Positions 24,900 to 32,639 of a DNA stretch of 48,411 bases are shown here, piece by piece. The stretch's first letter is position 1. Every line of letters starts with the position of its first letter. The stretch comes from Dermacoccus abyssi (GTDB taxonomy: Bacteria > Actinomycetota > Actinomycetes > Actinomycetales > Dermatophilaceae). The stretch covers positions 1-48,411 of the forward strand of contig NZ_QWLM01000021.1 of the NCBI RefSeq assembly GCF_003515945.1, in the 5' to 3' direction. The notes beneath the pieces were generated by a model. The model had not been told where the DNA came from. It ran no database searches and saw only the letters and a list, made by a program, of their open reading frames with translations. The translations under genes were made by a program, and so were the position numbers.

Positions 24900-25301
24900 G
24901 TGGCACTACAACGCACTGCCGTCAACCCGGTCACCTGGTCGCAGGCCCTGGGGTTCAACCAGGCCGAAGTCGTCTCAGGGCACACCAAGACGGTTTACGT
25001 CTCCGGACAGACCGCCACCGACGACGAAGGAAAGCCTCTGCACGAGGGCGACATGGCGGCGCAGCTCGGCACGGCCGCCGACAACCTGGAGAACGTCCTC
25101 AAAGCGGCCGGCCTCACTCTCGCGAACCTGGTGCGCCTCAACGTCTATACGACAGACGTCGATGCGCTCTTTCCCCACTACGGCGTTCTGGCCGCTCGCC
25201 TCGGAGCAGCGCAGGTCGCCCCAACCACCACCATGCTCGGCGTGACGCGCCTGGCCATTCCCGGCCAGATGGTCGAGCTTGAGGGTACCGCTGTCGAATG
25301 A
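24900..25301 (+). CDS. ridA: RidA-family reactive intermediate deaminase
   Basis: 133 residues of the YjgF/YER057c/UK114 fold, from GTG 24900. Visible are VSGHTKTVYVSGQTATDDEG, MAAQLGTAADNLENVLKAAG, NVYTTDVDALF and the closing arginine-containing VTRLAIPGQMVELEGTA. The conserved ARg in the VTRL strand binds the carboxylate of imine substrates, which are hydrolysed to ketoacids and ammonia. A 14-bp perfect stem terminates the gene. It is paired with the divergent WYL regulator and is probably unrelated to phenazine synthesis, though imine-like intermediates do arise there. Confidence 0.85.
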   Translation: MALQRTAVNPVTWSQALGFNQAEVVSGHTKTVYVSGQTATDDEGKPLHEGDMAAQLGTAADNLENVLKAAGLTLANLVRLNVYTTDVDALFPHYGVLAARLGAAQVAPTTTMLGVTRLAIPGQMVELEGTAVE

Positions 25302-25310
25302 CAACGAGCT

Positions 25311-25340
25311 GCTCCCGCCGCCTCGTGAGGCGGCGGGAGC
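25311..25340 (+). terminator. Perfect 14-bp hairpin after RidA
   Basis: GCTCCCGCCGCCTC (25311-25324), a GT loop and its exact complement to 25340. It begins 9 bp past the RidA stop and ends 14 bp before the next ATG. No T-run follows. Confidence 0.7.
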
Positions 25341-25354
25341 GTCCAGGGGGGATC

Positions 25355-25846
25355 ATGGCAGCGCTGACAACCATTGGCGTCTACGGCTTCGACGCGATCA
25401 CATTTATCGAGTCGCTGCAGCGTGCCGGGGTACGAGTCCTACTCGACGTGCGGCAGCGCCGCGGCGTCCGCGGGTCGCAGTATGCCTGGGCGAACTCACT
25501 GCGTCTCCAAGCGTTGTTGGCAGACGCGTCGATCCGTTACGAGCATCACCGCGACCTGTCACCGACGACGGCACTACGCCACCTTCAGTACGCCGAAGAC
25601 GCTCGCCAGGGGGTGGGCAAACGTTCCCGGGTTCAGCTCGCTCCCTCGTACATTCGTGGCTACACCGCCCAGATCCTTGACCAGGCTGACCTGGGTCGGA
25701 TCGCCACCGCCCTTCCAGAAGGCGGTGCCGCAGCCATGCTGTGTGTCGAACGTGACCCATCGGCGTGTCACCGATCGCTGATCGCGCGACGACTCACGGA
25801 GGAGTACCGAGTCCCGGTGCATCACATACTCCCCGATGGCGGCTAA
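25355..25846 (+). CDS. DUF488-family protein
   Basis: 163 residues from ATG 25355, chosen because GGGGGG precedes it and the 19 earlier residues would run through the RidA terminator. TTIGVYGFDAITFIESL, VRVLLDVRQRRGVRGS, IRYEHHRDLSPTT and the end motif AAMLCVERDPSACHRSLIARRL match DUF488 (PF04343). Its conserved C-x-E-x-x-x-x-x-C-H-R is suspected to be a metal or nucleotide site. Function unknown. It overlaps the next gene by 11 bp, so the two are probably co-translated. Confidence 0.8.
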   Translation: MAALTTIGVYGFDAITFIESLQRAGVRVLLDVRQRRGVRGSQYAWANSLRLQALLADASIRYEHHRDLSPTTALRHLQYAEDARQGVGKRSRVQLAPSYIRGYTAQILDQADLGRIATALPEGGAAAMLCVERDPSACHRSLIARRLTEEYRVPVHHILPDGG

Positions 25847-26228
25847 CGTGCTGGACACCCAAGGCCTCGATGCGCGACTCCGCAGGATCGGTGCCCATCA
25901 CTTCCGGGCACGTTTTCACCTGCGTGGCCGGGATCGGGCGATCGTTGACCTCCGAGGCATCCACACCATCCGCAAGCATGCCGAGGACCTCACCGCGCAG
26001 CGACTTGCGCCGGCACGTCCGCGCAACGACGGTCGCCAAACGCCCTACCGGGGGCACCCAGTCTTTGTCGCACAGCACGCAACGGCAACGTGCTGCCGCA
26101 CCTGCCTCGCGCGTTGGCATGGCATCCCGGCTGGGCATGAGCTGACCGTCGACGAGCGCGCCTACGTGGTTGAAGCCATCTGTCGCTGGATCACCACCGA
26201 GTACGCGCCAAAATCACCACCTGCCTGA
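25836..26228 (+). CDS. DUF4186-family protein
   Basis: 130 residues. RRIGAHHFRARFHLRGRDRAI, IRKHAEDLTAQRLAPARP, NDGRQTPYRGHPVFVAQHAT and CCRTCLARWHGIPAG define DUF4186, a small family with Cys-Cys-x-x-Cys plus His residues that probably bind metal. No biochemical role is known. It is often found with DUF488-type partners; here the two genes overlap by 11 bp. ATG 25836 lies inside the DUF488 gene and is the only plausible start. Confidence 0.8.
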   Translation: MAANVLDTQGLDARLRRIGAHHFRARFHLRGRDRAIVDLRGIHTIRKHAEDLTAQRLAPARPRNDGRQTPYRGHPVFVAQHATATCCRTCLARWHGIPAGHELTVDERAYVVEAICRWITTEYAPKSPPA

Positions 26229-26293
26229 CAAGCGAGAACCGGCGCCGCGGCGCACCCTCGCCATCGTCCGGCCATGCCCGCGAGGAGCATCAG

Positions 26294-27961
26294 ATGTCTT
26301 CGAGCCCGAACGAACGACCGTCGTCTGCCCGGCCGCGGATAGCGGTGTTCGCCGGTCCAACCGCAACCATCCTCAACACTCCCGACTTGGTCACGTCCAA
26401 CAAGGCACGAACGCGGCACGGGCTACCGGTTGGACCTGAACGATTCGACATGCTGCGCCCTCAACGGCTGGCGCGTCCGGTGACGGTCTACGTGGAAGCG
26501 TTCAGCGCGCACCCGCTCGAGGCAGACGCCTCAGATCTCTACGCTCCGCCGGATGGGTGGCTCGACAGCGACGGCGGCTTCCACGATGAGCGACCCTCAG
26601 GTCCGGCGATCCCGGTCTTTGCGATCGAACTGCTACCCGAAGACGGCCTATACCCGCTTCCGTACATGGCCCGACAACTGGACGGCTCGGCTTGGGAGGA
26701 AGCCGGTGCGGATCCCGTCGCGAGCCGGCAGACCTTCCTGCCCGATGCGCGGCGGCTGTACGAAGAGATCGAACGGCTTGGCGTGTCCGACCTTGGTGTC
26801 CCGGTCGAACTGACTTCACGGGCAGATTTCGAGTTCTTCCGCGCTGCACCATCGGGCGGGTACACCACTGGTGCTGACGGGGAGCGAGCCGGACGAGACT
26901 TCTTCTCATATTACCCCTACCACCTGCAGAGCGAGCCGGGGCTGAACCACCTCGCTCACGTGACGAACCGTGTGCAAGGCGTACTCGATACTGGATCTTT
27001 CAGCGGCGTCCAGTGGCTGGAGGGCAGCCCCACTATCGAGGAGACCCTGTACTGGCTCGGGTTGCTGATCGACACCCACGTACCGATCGTGGGACACACG
27101 GCGCAGCGTCGACACGGCTCGACGAGTGCCGACGGTGACCGAAACATCGTCGATGGCGTGAAGTACATCGCGTCTGAAATCGCCCTCGGGAACGACGGGG
27201 ACGATCAAGTGGGCGCGGTCGTCATTGTCGACGAACTGGCCTACACGGCTCGCGACGTGACCAAGGTCGACGCCAGACCGGGCGGCTACGAGGTCGCCGG
27301 TGGGCACGGGGGCATCGTCGCCGACCTCGGCGGGTACGGCCCCCCACAACTCACCTTCCGCCCCGCCCGCAACCACACGCACTGCTCGCACGTTCGCTTG
27401 CCTGAGCTGCCCACTGAGGTCCAGGGCGTCACGGGGTCCTTGGATGGTGGCATTGCAATCACCGCGGTGAAGACTAAGGACGAGAACGGACTGGTCCCCG
27501 ATGCCATGCCGGTAGTCACCCTTACCAAGTACGGGAGGTACGCGCTGGCTCAATTAGGAGAAGACGGAGTGCCGTCCGCGGACGACGAGATCGAGCTGTT
27601 CGCACGAATTAACGCCAATCTGGCGCAGAACGCCCTCTCGGGCATCGTCTGTGAGGGCATGTCGCCCTTCGCCATGGCCGAGCCAACCAAGAACGCGGCG
27701 CTGAGCGTCGCGATCTACTCCGGGATGCCTGTGGTCCGCGTCGGCCGAGGAAACACTGGCGGGATGGCGTATCGGACCGATCCGGCGTTCGTTTCCGGAA
27801 ACAACCTGACGGCTACGAAAGCTCGGATCCTCCTGATGGCCGCGCTGCTCAAATTGGGCGCATTGCCCCCCGCGAAGGACCCGTTCCGGCCGACGCCCGC
27901 CGAGCGCAGGGCAACTGCGGAGGCAGTCATCCAGTACCAGGAACTGTTCGACACCCATTGA
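26294..27961 (+). CDS. Asparaginase-like domain protein, long form
   Basis: 555 residues, much longer than the 320-350 of an ordinary L-asparaginase. The core is seen as PTIEETLYWLGLLID, PIVGHTAQRRHGSTSADGDR with the Thr-Ala-Asp-type catalytic stretch, KYIASEIA and a C-terminal half with GIVCEGMSPFAMAEPTKNAAL and YSGMPVVRVGRGNTGG, the usual asparaginase close. The N-terminal 200 residues (AVFAGPTATILNTPDLVTS, then PVTVYVEAFSAHPLEA) are also asparaginase-like in order but with large insertions. It would hydrolyse an amide such as asparagine or a related compound. Whether it acts on the phenazine amide made nearby is speculative. It starts 65 bp after DUF4186. Confidence 0.65.
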   Translation: MSSSPNERPSSARPRIAVFAGPTATILNTPDLVTSNKARTRHGLPVGPERFDMLRPQRLARPVTVYVEAFSAHPLEADASDLYAPPDGWLDSDGGFHDERPSGPAIPVFAIELLPEDGLYPLPYMARQLDGSAWEEAGADPVASRQTFLPDARRLYEEIERLGVSDLGVPVELTSRADFEFFRAAPSGGYTTGADGERAGRDFFSYYPYHLQSEPGLNHLAHVTNRVQGVLDTGSFSGVQWLEGSPTIEETLYWLGLLIDTHVPIVGHTAQRRHGSTSADGDRNIVDGVKYIASEIALGNDGDDQVGAVVIVDELAYTARDVTKVDARPGGYEVAGGHGGIVADLGGYGPPQLTFRPARNHTHCSHVRLPELPTEVQGVTGSLDGGIAITAVKTKDENGLVPDAMPVVTLTKYGRYALAQLGEDGVPSADDEIELFARINANLAQNALSGIVCEGMSPFAMAEPTKNAALSVAIYSGMPVVRVGRGNTGGMAYRTDPAFVSGNNLTATKARILLMAALLKLGALPPAKDPFRPTPAERRATAEAVIQYQELFDTH

Positions 27962-27976
27962 CACGGACCAACGGGT

Positions 27977-28320
27977 CTAGCCGCGTGCGCAGTCGACGCA
28001 CCAAGGGGTCGCCGGTCGGGCCTCGAGGCGCCGGTCGGGGATACGTGTTCCACACTTCACACAGCGGCCATAAGTGCCAGCATTAAGACTCTGGGTAGCA
28101 CGCTCGATTTCCTCGATCTTGCGCCGGTCGGCCGCGATCAACGCCGCGACCTGCGCACGCGTCGCGGCGACCGTGACGCCCTCAGAGTCGTGTTCATCAT
28201 CACCGTTGCTATCTCGGGAGGCCTCGACGATGTCCTCGAACGAGCGCCCAGGTCACGGAGCCTCTGCTGAGCGGCACTCCTGGCCTGCCCCAGCAGCTCT
28301 CGTGCAACGCGCTCGTCCAT
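27977..28320 (-). pseudogene. DksA/TraR zinc-finger protein gene, frameshifted
   Basis: Reading from ATG 28320, MDERVARELLGQARSAAQQR leads into RLRDLGARS, then a one-base shift near 28240. After it the second frame reads FEDIVEASRDSNGDDEHDSE through IEEIERATQSLNAGTYGRC to the zinc finger CVKCGTRIPDRR and CVDC, ending at 27977. The C-x-x-C…C-x-x-C finger and GTYGRC are the DksA/TraR signature (RNA-polymerase-binding stringent-response factors). The length (344 bp) is not a multiple of three, so the gene is broken here unless the sequence has an error. Confidence 0.75.
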
Positions 28321-28532
28321 TGTGCGAAGTCTAGAACAAGCGGCCACCAAGGCCGATAAACACCGCATCCGGGCGTCAGCGCGTCGTGGGAGGGTGCCGC
28401 CACTGCCCTCCGATCCTGGTGGCTATGTCAACTCCATCCGGCCCCGGGATGACGGCCCGACTTGGCTCCAGCTAACGCGAGACCAACGGCAGCACAGGGC
28501 GTTCGGCAGATGCTTCTGAGAGGCTGGTGCCC
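28321..28532. other. Intergenic segment without a supportable gene
   Basis: About 210 bp between the DksA-type and VOC genes. It has no recognisable domain, and the only signal is a weak GGCTGG ribosome site before ATG 28533. Confidence 0.4.
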
Positions 28533-28890
28533 ATGAGTGCTGAACCTTCTCTGGTGCCAGAGCTGGCCGTCACCGACTGCGATGTGTCCGTCCGGTTCTG
28601 GCGTGACCTGCTCGCCTTCGAGGTGCTCTACGACAGGCCCGAGGAGGGCTTTGCCTACCTCGCGCTGGGTGACGCCCACCTGATGCTCGACCAAGCCGAC
28701 ATCGGCAGGACGTGGCGAACGGCACCCTTCGACCCACCGTTGGGGCGCGGGATCAACTTCCAGATTTCGGTGCCCGATGTTGCCGATCAACTCAAGCAGC
28801 TCCGCGAGGCGAACTGGCCGCTGTTCATGGAGCCGGAAGACAAGTGGTATCGCATTGGTCCAAACGAAGAGGCTGGCGTTCGCCAGTTCC
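28533..28890 (+). pseudogene. VOC/bleomycin-resistance-like protein, 3' truncated
   Basis: 119 codons of an intact VOC protein (PELAVTDCDVSVRFWRDLL, LALGDAHLMLDQADIG, FQISVPDVADQLKQL, LFMEPEDKWYRIG and GVRQFL) that lose family character exactly where the transposase fragment begins on the other strand (about 28891). The final strand with the usual DPDGYLLRF segment is missing, so the second metal-binding half is incomplete and the protein is probably inactive. The frame continues for 90 unrelated residues to 29156. Confidence 0.65.
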
Positions 28891-29087
28891 TTACGGGAGT
28901 AATCGTCGAGGATCACCGTCAACCAGGGCCGCGCGGGCTTCCCGTCGGGGCCGACGATGAGCAGGTCCAGCATCGTGTGGTCCCCGATTCCCGTGCTGGG
29001 CACGCTTCGGTTCCGTCGCCCCAACGCGGCTACCTGGCTTTCGTGAACCCTCGCAATATCGTTCATCGCCGCTTTCAAGTACGTCAT
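28891..29087 (-). mobile_element. Mu/TniA-type transposase fragment
   Basis: On the minus strand from ATG-like 29087 the frame reads MTYLKAAMNDIARVHESQVA and then GIGDHTMLDLLIVGPDGKPA with RPWLTVILDDYSR. The H-T-x-L-D-x-L-I-V and RPWLTxxLDDYSR blocks are the first strands of an integrase core in transposases such as TniA or MuA, with two catalytic Asp in view. It ends abruptly against the broken VOC gene at about 28891 and is a 200-bp fragment. Confidence 0.6.
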
Positions 29088-29109
29088 CGAGCCGGCCGAC
29101 CCGTGCGCG

Positions 29110-29460
29110 ATGGCATTGCGGGTGGTGCCGGAGCAGGCGCTGGAGCGGTTGCGTAACTGGCTGCTCGCGCCGCTTGATGACGTCGACCGGCGCGGCTGCC
29201 TTCTCGCCAGGGCCACGGCCGAGCTCGCGTGGGAAGACGACGCCGTCGCGGCCCGCTCGCTGGCGGCGTACGAGGTGCTCTTGGGCAGCTGCCGCCGCCT
29301 AGTGGAGCAGGCGCAGCAGGCCGGCCTAGTCGACCCGACCGCCGACGCCGAGGCGCTCGGCGGGTTTGTCCTGGCCACGCACCGCGGGCTCGAGGCCCTC
29401 GCCAAGGCGGGGACGGACGCGGCGACGATGAGGCGCAGCAGGCCGGCGCCGCCGTCGACA
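29110..29460 (+). pseudogene. TetR-family regulator, C-terminal fragment
   Basis: About 110 residues of a TetR ligand-binding domain (VPEQALERLRNWLLAPLDDV, GCLLARATAELAWEDDAVAA, YEVLLGSCRRLVEQAQQAG and THRGLEALAKAGTDAATMRR). The DNA-binding N-terminus is missing; the transposase fragment lies directly upstream. It resembles the intact TetR gene at 30695 in sequence layout (GCLLA…VAELA; RGLEALGKAGT), so this is a decayed relative of it. The frame beyond 29460 is low-complexity and not protein-like. Confidence 0.65.
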
Positions 29461-29531
29461 GCATCACCCTCGGTCCTGCCTCCGGGTCCGCGTGACGGCC
29501 CGCGGGGGCATAGCTCCGTACCAGGGCCCTC

Positions 29532-29563
29532 GCCGGAATGGTCACACGCGGGGACATTCCGGC
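29532..29563 (-). terminator. Hairpin terminator downstream of the small hydrolase
   Basis: GCCGGAATG (29532-29540) and CATTCCGGC (29555-29563) form a perfect 9-bp stem 34 bp beyond the hydrolase stop at 29597. Confidence 0.5.
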
Positions 29564-29596
29564 AGCGACTCGGTTTCGCCCCGCTGAACGGCGGCG

Positions 29597-30298
29597 CTAC
29601 CGATCTTCCAGTAGCACCCGTGCCAGTTCTGTTGGTCGGGTGAACATGGCCATGTGACTGCCCTCGACGATGCGAGGCTGCAGTCCGATGCGAGCTGCGA
29701 ACTCCGCGCCTGGGCGCGCGAGGGAGATGTCCTGGGCGCCCAGGATGTAGCGGGCCGGGATTCCGAGGTCGACGACGCTGGGCCCGTCGACCGATCCGAG
29801 GATGTAGCCACCGGGCGTGCTAGTCACCAGTGAGGCGACCAGATCCTGGGCTACCGGGTCTTCGCCTGGCATGAGGACGTTCGTCACGGTGTCGGCGTCC
29901 AGAGGGATAGTCGGGCCTTGGGTCAATGTGTGACGCAGGTAGGCGCCCATCTGCGTGTTCTCGTCGACCATGGGCACGCCGGAGGCCGGCACGACAGCGT
30001 TGTAGTAGACCAACTCCTCGACCTGCGCCGGGCCCAGGGCTGCCGCCGCTGCCGTCGCTGGGTATCCGCCCCAGCTGTGTGCGACGAGGGTGACTGCCTC
30101 CGGGGAATGGGTCTGGACGTGGTCGACGACGTATTGCGCAGCCTCGCGCAGCGTTGCCGCTGGGTCAGGCGTGTCGAAGCGCAGTCCCGGCAGCGTCAGC
30201 GCCGCCGCTCGGTGCCCTGCCTGCTCCAACAGCTTCGCCGTCGGGCGCCAGGCCCAACCGCCACACCCCACACCGGGGATGAGGACAAAGGTGCGCAT
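29597..30298 (-). CDS. Alpha/beta hydrolase, pimeloyl-ester/salicylate-esterase-like
   Basis: 233 residues. VLIPGVGCGGWAWRPTAKLLE (oxyanion region), the nucleophile elbow AHSWGG with Ser75, the YILGAQDIS strand with the acid, and the catalytic His in EGSHMAMF complete the Ser-Asp-His triad. The short lid and size are like plant methyl-salicylate esterases and MenH-type enzymes. The substrate is unknown. Start ATG 30298 is preceded by AGGAGGA; the longer frame to 30511 is Arg-rich and false. It is the only fully intact enzyme gene in the broken stretch 28.5-31.8 kb. Confidence 0.75.
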   Translation of the reverse strand: MRTFVLIPGVGCGGWAWRPTAKLLEQAGHRAAALTLPGLRFDTPDPAATLREAAQYVVDHVQTHSPEAVTLVAHSWGGYPATAAAAALGPAQVEELVYYNAVVPASGVPMVDENTQMGAYLRHTLTQGPTIPLDADTVTNVLMPGEDPVAQDLVASLVTSTPGGYILGSVDGPSVVDLGIPARYILGAQDISLARPGAEFAARIGLQPRIVEGSHMAMFTRPTELARVLLEDR

Positions 30299-30402
30299 GG
30301 GTCCTCCTGTGTCACGTCGGCCATACCGTCGATTTCCGTGCACGGCTGGGGCTCCGCCCCTGGTGCACCGAGCGGCACCTGCCAGCTCGGAGACGCTGAC
30401 GC

Positions 30403-30693
30403 CTACCGCAGCCCACGGATGTGGTCGAGGCCGTCGCCGGCGGCGCCGAAGTACTGCAGGTGCTCGACGAGGTGGCCGAGCAGCGGCACTCGGTGGTAGG
30501 CGAAGGACCAAGACCCGGCAGACTGCGCGCTCAGCTCGAGAGGAAGCCCGTGACCGGCGGCGGTGGCCTTCACCCCGTCGATGTCGTCGGTGAGCACGCC
30601 GACGTTGTGAAAGCGCAGCAGGGGACCCGGGCCCTCAAGGAGATCAGCCCACAGGCCCACGGCCCCCCGAGACGGGCTGCATCACCTCGATCA
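30403..30693 (-). pseudogene. VOC-family protein, fragment with frameshift
   Basis: The readable C-terminal half (LRFHNVGVLTDDIDGVKATA, SWSFAYHRVPLLGHLVEHLQ, then YFGAAGDG) is a VOC second module. Just upstream another frame gives GHLIEVMQPVSGGRG, the expected end of the first module, then a one-base shift. The rest of the first module is missing because the TetR gene starts on the opposite strand at 30695. It is a broken gene, and its lost 5' part may have been replaced by the TetR promoter. Confidence 0.6.
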
Positions 30694-30694
30694 G

Positions 30695-31273
30695 ATGGCC
30701 CGACCTCGTGAGTTCGACGAAACCGCGGTGCTCGCAGCCGCCAGGGAGGTCTTCTGGACCAAGGGCTACGCCGCCGCGAGCGTGGACGCCATCGGCGTCG
30801 CGACCGGGCTCGGCAAGGGAAGTCTCTACGGTGCCTTCGGCGGCAAGCGGGGACTCTTCGGGCAGGTCTTCGATCAGTACTGCACGAACGCGCTGCGGGC
30901 CACAGCGGCGGCCCTCGCGGGCCCCGACCGCGAGGCCCTCGAGCGACTGCGGGCCTTCGTCAGCGCCGGAGCAGCGGCGACCGGTGGAGATGCTCGACGA
31001 GGTTGCCTACTCGCAAAGAGCGTCGCCGAACTCGCTGACCACGACGCCGACGTGCAGCAGCGGGCCAACGAGACATACATGCTGATGGAGGACTACCTGA
31101 CGGCGGCCGTCGAGGCGGCGCAACGTCATGGCTCGTTGCGGCCTGATGGGGACGCCCACGCGCTGGCGCAGACGCTCCTCGCGCTTCAGCGGGGCCTCGA
31201 AGCCTTGGGAAAAGCAGGCACGCCCGTGTCCGGTTCGACTGTCCTGGACGTGGTCCTCGCGTCCTTCCGATGA
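30695..31273 (+). CDS. TetR/AcrR-family transcriptional regulator
   Basis: 192 residues. The N-terminal helix-turn-helix is MARPREFDETAVLAAAREVF, then TKGYAAASVDAIGVATGLGK and GSLYGAFGGKRGLF (1-60). The helical ligand domain ends in LLALQRGLEALGKAGTPVSG. It probably represses the divergent VOC or hydrolase genes, which are now broken or just beyond. Complete and without frame errors, unlike its neighbours. Confidence 0.85.
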   Translation: MARPREFDETAVLAAAREVFWTKGYAAASVDAIGVATGLGKGSLYGAFGGKRGLFGQVFDQYCTNALRATAAALAGPDREALERLRAFVSAGAAATGGDARRGCLLAKSVAELADHDADVQQRANETYMLMEDYLTAAVEAAQRHGSLRPDGDAHALAQTLLALQRGLEALGKAGTPVSGSTVLDVVLASFR

Positions 31274-31448
31274 CGCGCAACCAAGGAACAGGCCGGTCCT
31301 GTCTCCACTCGATCGCGACCGAAAGAGACGTGTGCGCGCTCAGTGAGCGGTAGGAGGTCTGCCCGGGGCTGACCCGACTCGCTCGGCGAACTCTGGTCGG
31401 TCTCAGGCGCCGGTTAGCCGAGAGGCCCGCAGCCGCGTCCTTCGTCCG

Positions 31449-31791
31449 TCATGCCTCGGTGACGACGACGCGGTTGCCGTCGGGGTGGGCGAGGACGAGC
31501 AGCCTCGCGCTGCCGCCGAGCTGCACCCCGTCGCGCCGTCCGTCAGCGCTGCGGCGAGGGCGTCGAGGTCGTCGAGGTCGTCGAGGTGGTCGGCGGCGAG
31601 GACGCAGCCCGACCCACCGGCCCGCGCCGGGTCCCGCGACACCTGCACGCCACCACTAGCGACGGGATGCCACTCCAGCAGACCGTCAATGGGCCCGCGG
31701 CGGGCGGCGCGCCCAGGACGAGCGCGTACCAGCGCTCGGCCTCATCCAAGTCGGTCACACTCAGGTTCGCCAGCACGCCAGCTATGGTCAT
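31449..31791 (-). pseudogene. VOC-family protein with several frameshifts
   Basis: Starting at 31791, MTIAGVLANLSVTDLDEAER and YALVLGAPP is a VOC start. Later pieces in other frames read GVQVSRDPARAGGSGCVLA and, at the end, LAHPDGNRVVVTEA before the stop at 31449-31451. The total length is not a multiple of three and at least two shifts are needed to join the pieces, so this is a decaying gene. Confidence 0.65.
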
Positions 31792-32366
31792 GTCGTCCTC
31801 CGGCCTCCTGCTGCCCGGGCACACCCGGGCCGCCTCGGTCGCACGGTAGACCGACGGCCGGCTCGGAACTCATCGCCGTCCCCCGCTGATCTCGCCGCCC
31901 CGGGAAGCCGCCGAGACCACGGCATGGCAGGTGACATCCGAACTCGTAGGCGTCGGCCATCCGTCCCAGAAGCCGACCGCCTGCCAGCGCATCGACCGGC
32001 ACCCACCGCGGCTGCCAGCGTCGGCGCTCCAGGTGTCCGGTGAAGATCGTCGCTGGGACGTTGAACGGCTCCGTACTTACCGCACATCCCGCGGTGCGCG
32101 CGAGCACACGGGCATCCCGCGCTCAGTGCGCGGTCAGCCCGCCACGTAGCGCCACCAGGAATACGCCACTTACCGCTACAGGTCACACGATGGGGCTCCG
32201 CCATGGTCGTGGTTTGCGCGTCGCCGCCGACCATGAGCACCGAACAGGTGCAGGACGGCGGAAGCGACATCGACCGAAGCTAGAAGGCCGACACCGAGCG
32301 ATGCTGGTCACAGCCATAGACGGCACGGTACGAAAGCGATGCGCCGACCCGTCAAACCGCTCCAAT

Positions 32367-32392
32367 GGTGCAGAAACGGTCATTTTTGGTGC
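32367..32392. repeat. 26-bp near-palindromic site, distant copy R7
   Basis: Left half GGTGCAGAAACG, centre GT at 32379-32380, right half CATTTTTGGTGC. It is 27 kb from R6 and 27.5 kb from R5, whose left half it nearly shares. Confidence 0.6.
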
Positions 32393-32560
32393 GGTCATCG
32401 CCGACCTCGAAAACGGGCGGCACTCGGCACCCTTCCGGTCACCAAAACTCGTGGCAAAACTAAATCAACCATAACTGGGGCGATTCGACGGGTTTTGGTA
32501 GGCGACATCGCTCGGTAGCGTCGGCAGCCGCGAGACCACGTCACACCCCCTCGCCCGCCC

Positions 32561-32575
32561 GATTCCTTTGGAATC
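32561..32575. repeat. GATTCC-N3-GGAATC palindrome, copy A
   Basis: GATTCC TTT GGAATC, 64 bp upstream of the GTG start of the MmeI-like gene. It marks the left end of the 16-kb stretch that holds all six copies. Confidence 0.7.
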
Positions 32576-32639
32576 ACTTTCCGCCCCTGGCGAGGGTGGC
32601 TACGCTCACAGTGTTCCAGCTGTCGACCGAGGAGTGTCC

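Larger units (their letters stand above)
31792..32639. other. Long region without a supportable gene, holding site R7
   Basis: About 850 bp. Frames on both strands have Arg/Cys/Gly-rich chance-like translations. It contains site R7 (32367-32392), palindrome A (32561-32575) and the promoter region of the next gene. The DNA near 32370-32470 is less GC-rich than its flanks. Confidence 0.5.

Noticed and set aside
31742-32270. Two overlapping minus-strand frames of 121 and 160 residues
   Set aside because: Cys/Arg/Gly-rich translations with no family pattern, in a decayed region.
486-32392. Xer/dif-type modules (11-6-11 sites)
   Set aside because: Length is similar, but symmetry centres on 2 bp rather than a 6-bp spacer and the arms do not resemble actinobacterial dif; kept only as a weak alternative.
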